Of a stretch of DNA of 64,000 nucleotides, positions 22,972 to 32,612 are shown one piece after another. Location: positions 24,491,501 to 24,555,500 of the forward strand of contig CM076947.1 of the NCBI GenBank assembly GCA_039566865.1, read 5' to 3'. The DNA comes from Aurelia coerulea (lineage: Eukaryota; Cnidaria; Scyphozoa; Semaeostomeae; Ulmaridae). Each line of letters begins with the position of its first letter. Position 1 is the stretch's first letter. A program made the position numbers and the translations under genes. The notes below the pieces were generated by a model. The model searched no databases and was not told the DNA's origin. It saw only the letters and a program-made list of their open reading frames with translations.

Positions 22972-25900
22972 ATGTTTATCGTTATCACGTTGCTATATTT
23001 GCTGGTATGTTGTTATGATTTTGTTGCTTCCGGTAAGTAACCTTCCTGAGTATACCGTTGATGTCTTCAGTTGTGACTTACTATTTACTTTAAGAATTTG
23101 TTTAAACGGCCAAAGTTGTGGTATAACCCAGGATGTATTTTTTAATGTGATAATGCAGAATTCATTCGTGGAGCGTTCTCAATGCTGCTCAAGGAAGACT
23201 ATCATCTCGCTAACAAGGGCAAATTTTGTATTAATAGCATGCCTTTAACTGAAGTGATTAGCGATTGCAAACAAAGAGATTTCAACGGTCGAGTAATCAA
23301 GCCACGGATGTAAATAAAGCAGACCGCAAAAGTTGTGCTGATACATAGGTGGCTAACTCAATCGTTTAGCACGCGAAAAGGAGTTTTTAAGAGATAATAA
23401 ATGAGTGTTTATCGAAAGAGGAAGACGATCCGCCACCTAAAATTCATTGATTTAGGAAGCGGAGCAATCTGTTTGAATTACACACAAAAGTAATCAAGAT
23501 TTGTCATGCTCTTGCTTTTCAGCTTCTAAGTTTAGATATGTAGCAGAAGTTTAGGTAGATTCCTCTCATTTCCATGCATATTAATTTCTTCTTATAAAAA
23601 CTCCTTTCCCCTTGCACAACGATTGAGCTAGCCACCTATGTTGCTGGGCAACTTTTGCGATCTGCCTATTTACACAATTGGCATGGTTATTTGGCCGTTG
23701 AAACCTCTTTGTCTGCAATCTGATATATAATTTTATTATATACATACAGTAAATCCTCGCATATAAGAACCTAATAAAATAAGAGCCTACAGGCTGTTTT
23801 TCCTAACTTATGCACCTTGTAATTAAGAACCTGTTTCAGTTTGATGAAAAATATGTTCTTATAGCAGGGGTAGCAAAGTTGATTTTGGATTGTCAGTGTT
23901 AAGTTCATTTTTGTCCCAGTGTGCTTTTAATGTTTGAATCTCCTCCCCTGCTGTTTAGAAAGCTTAGCATTGTTTATTAGGTATATTATAACCTTGCAAA
24001 AACAGACAATAGGGCTGAAAATCATTGACGAAGGTTCTAAAATGGCCTACGCAAGGTACTCTTCAAATAAGAACCATTATACCTTGAAATTTGGCTTAGT
24101 ACCTTTAAAATAAGAACCTATTTCAGCCTAGCTCTCAAAAAAGTAGGTTCTTATATGCGGGAATTTACTGTACTGCACAATGTACACAACCTATAATGTT
24201 GCGTCATTGCAATGTAACAACAGCAACAAAGGAGTAGCATGTTGTCGTAGCGGCAGGATGCTTCAATCATTTCAGAGCAAGAGGAAAGACACAGAGTTAA
24301 ACAATTAATCATTTTTCTTCAATTCCAAGAATAAGCACTGCTATCCTATGTTGCAGTTAGGAAGCAGCAGCAGCGTAAATTGCCTTAGTTAAGCCATGGG
24401 TAGTTAGACACTGCTGGTGTGCTTCTATGGAGAAGAGCTGGATAATATGTATCTGCGGGGGAAATTTTTATAGTACTGCGGAGGAGATATATAGTTTAAT
24501 ATTTTTGTTCTTTCGATATCTCCTCCGCAGTACTGCAAAAAAATTTCCCCCGCAGATACATAATATCCAGCGCTCCTCCATAGAAGCACACCAGCAGTGT
24601 CTAACTACCCATGGTTAAGCTAGGCCACTAAGCCATGTTGTGACACGTGTTGTGGCACGTGTAATCCACTGACTTTGCAGCCAGAACAGTCATGTGGACA
24701 GGGTTCGATACCCGGTAGGGCCCCATCACTCGAGCGTCATGACAAGAGGTCGCGGAATCGATAAGGCCTATTCTTCTGTGATCCCAGCGCTAGGCGCTAA
24801 CAACCGCAACTTCACCTTCACTTCACCTTCATATTCCTTATACAAAAGTGTGCATTCGAACTGTTTTATCAAAGTTAATCTTTTCCCCTTGTAGATTGTG
24901 ACTTTGCATGCCGGCAACAATGTTTAAAGCTTCATAACAAATACAGGGCTAACCATCAAGTTCCACCAATGGTCTTAGATGAAGCACTTTGCAAGCAAGC
25001 ACAACAATGGGCTGATAACAATGCAACAATGAAATCATCTGAATGGGTTCGAACTGGTGGAGGCGAATGCTGGGCTTGGGGAACTTTGTACAGATCATGG
25101 ACTGATGTTGTCAAGGTAACGCTTATTTGAAGGGGATTTCAAAGACACGTGATAGCGTTATACAAGAATTTCTGCAAAGGGGTCTGGGAAATCCAAATTC
25201 TCCTGTGTATGGTAAAGGGCTCAAATCTTCATATGTAGTATAAAATTACACGTATTTTTTATAAGAAACTAAGAATTGGGCTCAGTACCGAAAGTTTCTT
25301 AAAATTGTCAGGTTTTCAGTACCCAGAGTTTCTTGCGAGTTTCTTGAGGTTCCATAACGATCTTCATGTTCACTACCTGTGCCCTCGTGGAACATTTCAA
25401 AACAATGTTTTTTGAAGCATTTCCAATGTCTCAGACATTACTCAAGTACCTTCCAAGTAATATGATACAGGAAACAAGTAAAAACAAAGTAAAAATATGT
25501 TAGGGACTTCCTTTATCAAAATGAATAGTTTCTTATGTTTTCCCAGCACTGGAATGTCTTAATTTTTTTGGCGATCTGAGAGTTGAGTTTCTTGTGGGCA
25601 GGCAGTTTCTTACAAAAAATACGTGTATGCTACCCCTTTCTTTGAATTTGATGGCTTGAAAAAGACTCGAGGTAGTTTGTTCTTCCATGGAAATTTTTGT
25701 GGGACACGATTTCTGACAAAATTGCCAATGAACATAGAACAACAATGATAGGTATTCGCATTAAAGTTATGCAGCCTTTACAGGTAAAACCCGTTGTCGG
25801 ATGTAGCCGTCCGTAGTGAAATCTGCTTCAGCTGTCGGAATGAATTCATCACGGTTTTGGTGATTTCACTATGACCAAATCTCTGTACGGGTTCCATGTT

Positions 25901-28900
25901 AAAGGAACTCTGTACGGGTTCCTAGACTTATGACGATGAGTCCCTTGTATCCCTGTGCTTTTTGACTTCAAGATGGCGCTTCGGTTGTGTTGAGCCACTG
26001 ATCAGTGGTGTTAAAGGGAATCGACATAGTTAAAAGCTGGCCTGGGCCAGGTCAAAAATATAATCTATTGTACTCGACCACTTTGACGCATCCGGTTTCA
26101 TTGTGTAGCTAAAGAAACAATGGGTTTGTGGGCGTTTCTTTAACCTATTTATAGCGGCTACGAAATATAGCTATGTCTATTCCCTTTAAGCAAGGTTTAC
26201 CTCAGAGATACAAGGAACTCATCGTCATAAATCTAAGGGTGCCCTAGCCTTTTCACTATGAAGTAATATATGTGTATCACGACTAAAGGAAGGGTAGGAG
26301 GTGATGCTTGATCACACACTAAAGTAAAAGACGAACATTTTCTCACGCACCCGGTAAATCTATTTATTTTAAAAACTTGGTACTGTGGTTTATACTAAAT
26401 GATAGATACAAGAAGAAAAATGGACGCAAAAAACAGACAGATCTGTCTGTTTTTTGCGTCCAGCTTTTCTTCTAGTACCTTTTACCCAGGGGGGGGGGGG
26501 CACTCAGCACATGCACATTCGGGGAGGTAAGTCCGATATTTTTGGGTCAGAATATTGCCGAAAGTGATATTTTTGGGTCCAAATAAATTGAAATTATGTT
26601 TTTGATATTTTGGGCATCAAATATTGTGAAAATGATATTTCTGGGTTCTTTAGACGCAATCCTGGCCTCAATTTGAATGGTATAAAATGAGCTGATATTT
26701 TTGGGTTGTAATGAAGCTAAAGTGATATTTTTGGGGTTCCTGAAAATTTCTCGGACTGACCCCCCCCCCCCGTACGTGTATGTGCCGAGTGTCCCCCCTG
26801 GGACCTTTTATTTTGATAAGATAAAGATAGCGATAATTTTTTTATTCTGTATTTAAAATCATGCTCTAATAAGAACGTAATTTCGAAAGTCTTCAGTGTG
26901 CTAGAAATCTGTCTGTTCGATTTCTTTGTATCAACCGCCTTCTATGGAACGCCGTTTGCACAAAAATGACATAAAAACAGTTTATGTTACATAAACTATG
27001 TTTATGTGCACATAAACTGTGTTTATGTAACATAAACTATGTTTATGTGCACATAAACATAGTTTATGTACATAAACATAGTTTATGTGCACAAAAATGG
27101 ACATGAACTATGTTTATGTACATAAACATAGTTTATGTGCACATAAACATAGTTTATGTACATAAACATAGTTTATGTACATAAACATAGTTTATGTCCA
27201 TTTTTGTGCACATAAACTATGTTTATGTACATAAACTATGTTTATGTGCACATAAACTATGTTTATGTACATAAACATAGTTTATGTCCATTTTTGTGCA
27301 AACGGCGTCGTACCGACTGTTCTGATACGGGTCTAAATTTTCCCAGAGGATCAGTTTGCAAATTACGGCACTCGTTCTTGTGAACACTTGGGAGAATTTA
27401 GAGTGAAGTCGGTTGACACGTTCCTCGTAAAAGAGGGGAAAGACAGCACGTGGTGCGTCAGTTTGCTCCATCCAATCTTGCACAGATACAGATTTTTTTG
27501 TAAGATGGTTGGAAAGTATGGAGATTGCGTTTTACTTTTCTTTGCGTTTTCGTTACATGGAATTTTAGGGCCACTTCCTACACGAGATGAAAGGTCGTCA
27601 GTTTTCACCGTGGAGGATATTCTGCAGAGGATCAGTCGAGAGTTACTGGATATTCAACGGATTGAATATTCAACTGGATATTCAATACTATAGAGACTCA
27701 TTGTCGTTGTTTTGTGTATAAAGAATTTAAAATGAAATGAAAAGGAAAAAAAATTGTCACTGTCCTGCGGGAAAAGGACCACAGTTGTGTTCTGAATGCG
27801 ATAAGCCAGCTATTCTTACAGACGTGACGCTACAGGGACTCATTATGACTATGATTATGACGCCTTTTAGAACAATAGGGACGACGCCGTTTGCACAAAA
27901 ATGGACATAAACTGTGTTTATGTACATAAACTATGTTTATGTGCACATAAACTATGTTTATGTACGTAAACACAGTTTATGTGCACATAAACATAGTTTA
28001 TGTAACATAAACTGTGTTTATGTCATTTTTGTGCAAACGGCGTTGCATAGCCTTCACAGTATAATTTTTTTATTTAACAGGACTGGCATGACCAAGAAAT
28101 TCACATTGACTGGAAAACAAAGAAGTCGAAAGATGGCAATTCCGTTTACTGCTTCAGTCAAGTTGTTTGGAAACGAGCAAAAAAACTAGGCTGTGGGAGA
28201 GGAACTCTGAATGGGTCATCATTTTATGTCGCACAAATTGAGATGGCTGCTCTTGTGACAGATCGACTTATTGGTTATGAAGGAGACAATATTCAGCCCC
28301 CTAAAGTGGTGAGAGATTTCCTTCACTCTTTTTCATCGTCATTGCATGATCATTTAAAATAATTATGGACAATTCTACATCAAAGAGGGGTAAAAAAGAC
28401 AACTTCTTAACCATGCACTCTTAGATTTTACTGATTTTAGGTTTGTAATTTTCAGGTAATTTTCAGATGCTAGAGAGCTAAAATTTGGATATGTTACTAC
28501 TATCATCATGCTAGACACTGAAGAAGATTTTTATCGAAACGTTTGAAATATAAATAACAGTTGTGTTTTTATATTTTCTTTTCTGTTATTGGTGAGGATG
28601 GTCTAGTTTATTACTATCATCATGCTTAAACTACAAACCTAAAATCAGCAAAATCTAAGAGTACATTGTTAACAGGCTGTTTCTCATTGACGTGGATTTG
28701 CCGCATTCAAGTTGGATGAAGTTGTGAATTAGTTCTGGTTTTCACCAGGGTAATGCTCGTGCGCCCATACTCCAACCCAAAACGCTACTGCGCATGAGCC
28801 TTAACCTACTGCACGGGGGGACACATGCGTTTCCTCGGACAAAATAGCTAACAGATCGATTCAGACAAGAACATGTGGCTTGTCAAAATCGGTAGCATTG

Positions 28901-29479
28901 CTCTCAAATTACAAGCGATTTCATAAACATGCTTCATCTTAAAATCACTCAAACAAGCCTAAAGTCCTTGATCAAATTCCGCCTGACGATACTGTGAACG
29001 AACCTAAGATGGCTGGAAGAACTTTCCCAAGAATAATATGACAGGCTCTATAACCACACAACAGATTGCCAAGCCAAGGCAATGAGAGAGCCTGTTTTAA
29101 ATTTAATTCTCCTCCCTGTAGAGCGTGAGTTTCCTTAAATTTCGTGATTCCGAGAGGAAATTCTCATGATATTCTTTGTAACAATAGAACAATATGACCG
29201 ATTTTTGCCAAGCAAATTTTACAATCAATAGAAAGCTGGTGTGTTGGTAGCAAACTAGGCTTGCGACTGCTCAAATTTTTTCACATGGTAAAGTAAGAAA
29301 TATCATTTATGTGATTTATTCTTTCTTTTCAGAATGATCTGCATTGGTTTAACAATATAACAATGACAGGAGCAAGCTCAAAGGCACCAGCACCTAAATT
29401 CCGATATGAAAAGGTTGCAAGTAAAGAGGACAAGAATGAACCTGATTTCACGTGGACAAGGGTTGGAGATAAGACGTGA
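22972..29479 (+). CDS. Secreted CAP/SCP-domain protein, 4 exons, 218 aa
   Basis: Member of the CAP family (CRISP, antigen 5, PR-1). Exons: 22972-23032, 24895-25115, 28081-28308, 29333-29479 (stop TGA). Phases 1,0,0. Exon 1 encodes a hydrophobic signal peptide (residues 1-20) and a single base that joins AT of exon 2 to make Asp21. Visible features: LHNKYRANHQVPP (33-45), GGGECWAWG (75-83), YCFSQVVWKRAKKLGCG (117-133) in the place of CAP signature 1, and EGDNIQPP (161-168) in the place of signature 2. The His of HFTQVVW-type signatures is Cys118, and the upstream cleft His also seems absent (MKSSEW), though Glu78 is kept. The tail from about 171 is Lys-rich without a membrane segment, so a soluble secreted product is likely. 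A small upstream frame, MKFK then a stop, precedes the start. Confidence 0.88.
23208..23730. mobile_element. Decayed fold-back element related to 20399-21005
   Basis: The left part (about 23208-23420) includes GTGATTAGCGATTGCAAACA and GAGTTTTTAAGAG; inverted relatives lie at 23588-23730. Lies in CAP intron 1. Confidence 0.65.
23747..24170. mobile_element. TA-flanked MITE (CAGTAAATCCTCGCATATAA family)
   Basis: Ends CAGTAAATCCTCGCATATAA and TTATATGCGGGAATTTACTG are inverted over about 26 bp with TA on each side. Internally it repeats short AATAAGAACCT phrases. A shorter relative is nested at 30550-30717, and single decayed ends occur near 42885 and 43395. Confidence 0.82.
24392..24618. mobile_element. 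Near-perfect long hairpin, arms ~100 bp
   Basis: TAAGCCATGGGTAGTTAGAC at the left reappears inverted as GTCTAACTACCCATGGTTAA at the right; the arms agree almost throughout, including GTATCTGCGGGGGAAATTT and TACTGCGGAGGAGATAT. The loop is about 25 bp. Lies in CAP intron 1. Confidence 0.88.
24650..24835 (+). repeat. Possible tRNA-derived SINE
   Basis: Contains a perfect B-box-like GGTTCGATACC at about 24707. It ends in a TTCACC-type tandem tail before the CAP exon 2 acceptor. The A-box side is poor, so this is only a candidate. Confidence 0.45.
25249..25625. mobile_element. TA-flanked MITE (CACGTATTTTTTATAAG family), copy 3
   Basis: Inverted ends CACGTATTTTTTATAAG and CTTACAAAAAATACGTG with TA on both sides. 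Ends match the copies at 6168 and 12974; the interior is more diverged. Lies in CAP intron 2, about 130 bp after exon 2. Confidence 0.78.
26411..26474. repeat. Near-perfect palindrome with ~30-bp arms
   Basis: GGACGCAAAAAACAGACAGA is immediately followed by its reverse complement, and AGAAGAAAA / TTTTCTTCT extends the arms. Confidence 0.88.
26485..26803. mobile_element. G-run/C-run bounded element with GTGATATTTTTGGGT tandem core
   Basis: Left CCCAGG plus a G run and CACTCAGCACAT; right ATGTGCCGAGTG plus a C run and CTGGG, which are inverted counterparts. The core repeats a GATATTTTTGGG phrase about seven times. Same plan as 4334-4665 with a different core. Confidence 0.72.
26949..27308. mobile_element. 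Palindromic TTTATGT array bounded by GCCGTTTGCACAAAAATG, copy 1
   Basis: Ends ACGCCGTTTGCACAAAAATG and CATTTTTGTGCAAACGGCGT are perfect inverted repeats. The interior is built from AAACTATGTTTATGTGCACAT-like palindromic units in both orientations, so it can form many alternative hairpins. Confidence 0.88.
27894..28043. mobile_element. Palindromic TTTATGT array, copy 2 (short)
   Basis: Same ends as copy 1 (ACGCCGTTTGCACAAAAATG and inverse) around a shorter array. Its right end is only 37 bp before CAP exon 3, so it overlaps the usual branch-point zone. Confidence 0.88.
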
Positions 29480-29492
29480 CCATGCTCGATCA

Positions 29493-30020
29493 GCATAGGT
29501 TCCAAATCTTTTTCTCGGCGTAAAAAGGTGGGTGTAAAATTTAATGACCTATTTCCTCTGTTTTAATGACTTGAAAGAAACTTTAGATACTTATCTATAA
29601 TTCTACCGTTGGACTTTCCAGAAACTTTGAATCCTTTTCGAAATTACAGCGTATTTTACATTTAAACTCATATGAGGATGTGACGTCAACAAATTTCTAA
29701 ATCATAAACCAGATTAGTGACAGACTTTTGCTTGATAACATATTGTAGGCATTCTTAAACTATGGTGTTCTTCGAAATTACGTCGTGTTACGTCAAACAG
29801 TTTAGAAATTACGATGGTTTTAAGTTTGCTTGAAAAATTTTTTCTTGAATTCTTGAAAAAGAAGTAAATCACTCTAAATCTGAAAATATCGAAGATTTCC
29901 GAAAAGTCCAACGATAAAATTATAGAGAAATAGCTAAAATTTCTTGAAGTCATTCAGTTCAAAGAAATAGGTCACTCAATTTTACACCAGCCTTTTTAAA
30001 GATCTGGAACCTATGCTTGC
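29493..30020. mobile_element. GCATAGGTTCCAAATCTTT MITE, copy 1
   Basis: Left GCATAGGTTCCAAATC and a GGTGGGTGTAAAATT segment are mirrored by AATTTTACACCAGCC and GATCTGGAACCTATGC. It starts 13 bp after the CAP stop codon and would form most of that 3' UTR. Relatives: 30303, 37120, 50511 and 57425. Confidence 0.8.
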
Positions 30021-30302
30021 TGGGTCTGTGAAGTTCCTATTTTGACAGGCCATTGTAGATAATACCAAATACCCATTTTGAAAATCAATTATTTGATTTT
30101 TAGTCACAATCCTAAGTTGTATTGGGTGAGGCAAAATACTTGCACCTTTGAAAATAATCAAAATTTGATTGTATGACCGATCCTGAAAATTTCTTTGTGC
30201 AGGTATATTTGTGTCAAAGATCGAATTGATGTGGGCATATTGCAAAGTCTTGAAACGGGGTTAAATTTGTGGAAATTTGTGCCTTTAGAAGCTACCCTGT
30301 TT

Positions 30303-30905
30303 TAGCGTAGGCTCAAAATCTTTAAATCGGCACAAAAAGGCCAGTGTAAATCCTATGACCTATTTCTTCTAGTTGAATGGCTTAAGAAACTGTAGCTACT
30401 TACCTATAATTCTATCTTTGAATTTTCAGAAATGTTCAGTATGTTTTCAAATTACAGCGTATTTTGTATTCTAACTCATTTGAGGATGTGACGTCATAAG
30501 ATTTCTAAGTCACAAACCAGAAGAGGGATTGACTTTGCTTGATACCATACAGTAAAAATCCACGTACAAGAACCTAGTGGATTAAAAATCAACAGGCTGA
30601 AATTGCATCAGTTTCAATTGTTTTATAAGAACCAATCCATTGTATTTTCATTACTTATTTAAGAACCCAGGCTGACTTACAAAATAGTAGACTGTTCTTA
30701 TACGCGGGTTTTTATTGCATTTTAGACATTCGTAGTTTATGGTTTTCTTGAAAATTAGTTCCTGTTGCGTCAAACAGTTTAGAAACTACGATGGTTTGCA
30801 GCTTTTTTTAATCTTCTCTTGAATTCTTGAAGGAAAAGGAAAACACTCTAAATCTGTCTGATTTCTGAGTAATCAGCTGTCTGAGAAAAGTCCCAAATTG
30901 TTTAG
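30303..30905. mobile_element. GCATAGG-family MITE, copy 2, interrupted
   Basis: Begins AGCGTAGGCTCAAAATCTTT and follows copy 1 (GTGACGTCA, GATTTCTAAGTCA, CAAACCAGA) to GATACCATA, where another MITE is inserted. It resumes with CATTCGTAGTTTATGG and fades near 30905. Confidence 0.7.
30550..30717. mobile_element. Nested small MITE (CAGTAAAAATCC)
   Basis: Ends CAGTAAAAATCCACGTACAA and TTCTTATACGCGGGTTTTTA are of the 23747-24170 family. It splits the surrounding GCATAGG-family copy. The left flank is TA; the right flank is CA, one base off. Confidence 0.75.
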
Positions 30906-31421
30906 CTTTTGGATAAAACGCATGCTATACTACAAACAATGTTTGCCTGGTGTGTCAGTTTTCCGTCTGATTCCTTTCTTCTTCTTTTTAAAGTACCACA
31001 GCAAATGAATCTACAAGACTCGTCTGTTCCTTACTTCAATTTCTGACAACGTGAAAATGCTTGATTGAATATCTGAAAATTTCTTCTAAATTTAGTATAA
31101 AGGGCTGGCAGCTGCTCTTCAGTAAAATTCCTATTTTAAAAAACTTTTCTAACCTTCCAATAATCAATCAGCCATCTTTATAACTAATGAAAATCACCTG
31201 ATGGGCAGTATGTAATGAAAAGATTGATTGGAATTACTCACTAAAATGTTGATTTATGGACACAGTTTTTCAAGGAAATCTCACTTTTATGCTTTTCATT
31301 TGAAACTGTGTGCTGAAGTAAAGGATTTGAATTCGTGGGCTAAAATTTTAAATTGTAATTTTTTTTACTGCAGGGTGTTATGACAACATGAAATTGTTAT
31401 ACTCTATAAAGCACTAGCCTG

Positions 31422-31932
31422 CGTGCAGACCCAATATTCTGAAGAAGAAAGGGTCTGCGCAACAACGACCAAAAGCTTGCTACCGCACAATTCTGGGTTT
31501 CAGGGAAAATAATTTATGCAATCATGAGTTGATTAATTCATGCGTGTCGTTTTGTTGCTGTCACAATATGCTGTCACACATTTGTGTTCAGTCGTGTATT
31601 GTGTTGTTTGTTCTCGTCACTTGTATGTTTTGCATTGTATTGTGGCTTTTGTTTTGAACGTTTAATTGTTTATTCGTAAAAGGACCCAAGAGGACTGGAA
31701 AAGGTGTGATCGTTAAAGATGTGTTGTTTAGCGTGTTGAAAAACATGTCGTTCGCTATTATCATAGTCATAAGAGAAAAATTAAGTTTTCTCTTATGACT
31801 ATGCTATAATTTATCCGTAGTCCGAGTAAAATGAATGGCTTAAAGGGATTTGCACTGTGTAGCAAGCTTTTGGTCGTTGTTGCGCAGACCCTTTCTTCTT
31901 CGGAATATTGGGTCTGCGCGCAGGCTCGGGAG
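31422..31932. mobile_element. Fold-back element with ~70-bp terminal inverted repeats
   Basis: AGCCTGCGTGCAGACCCAAT near 31422 pairs with ATTGGGTCTGCGCGCAGGCT at the right; GCGCAACAACGACCAAAAGC is also mirrored. The interior holds a small AAGAGAAAA / TTTTCTCTT inverted pair near 31770-31795. Confidence 0.82.
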
Positions 31933-32612
31933 TTGTGGAAGGACTTGATTTCCAAGCAAGAAGGTAATTTGAGGCAATAACGTTTATTTAGACGGCTGAT
32001 GGGCATTTCATTCCCAAAATGTCTCGTAAACCTTTGGCAAGAATCCGTTCGTTTTCAAGAAAAATCCATCAATGACGTCCTGAAAAAATCTTATACGCGT
32101 TGTCGAATGAATGAAATGCCCCTCGATTTAGACCTAGCTTACAGTGGATTTGATAGTCTCGTTTCATGTTGCAGAAAATCGTACCAAGAAAACATCAAAA
32201 AACCAAAATAAAAAGTGAAGCCTAAATTTTCGTAAGGTGATGTTTTTCGCATTTTGGTTGGTCTAATTCTAAATTGTCGACCAATCAAGTTTGGTGCCCA
32301 CGCGCGATGGAATTCTCGTGACGTCACCAGCTGAGTTTGTGGCAGGGCAGTTACCAGGTCGAGCATGCGCAGTTGCCTGTGGGTTCCATACAGATGTGGA
32401 AACAAAACTTGCAAGCTAACCAAAAAAACATTTACAACTTGAAGGACAAAACAGTGGCGTATTCCAACATGAAGTGATGTATACTATGTTATAAATTCAT
32501 CAAGGATCTGGGTGCGTTCATCTGGAAATCAAGATAAAAGAGCAAGTTGAAGAGTTTAATGTGAAAGGGCTGGGTCCTTATTTGGGCCTAAGCAAAAAGA
32601 CAATTTTGCAAG

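Larger units (their letters stand above)
29480..32612. other. Intergenic between the CAP gene and TSG101
   Basis: Mostly MITEs (listed separately). A 70-codon plus-strand frame at 31999-32211 has no recognisable family and no splice support. The start of TSG101 follows at 32613. Confidence 0.6.

Noticed and set aside
27388..27693. 101-codon plus-strand frame between the two palindromic arrays
   Set aside because: No recognisable family, and no splice context joining it to the CAP exons, whose phases already match without it.
26949..28043. CRISPR-like array
   Set aside because: Units are palindromic and contiguous without unique spacers, in an animal intron bounded by transposon-like inverted ends.
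31999..32211. 70-codon plus-strand frame just upstream of TSG101
   Set aside because: Unknown peptide with no supporting context. Could be a small gene, but nothing beyond an open frame supports it.
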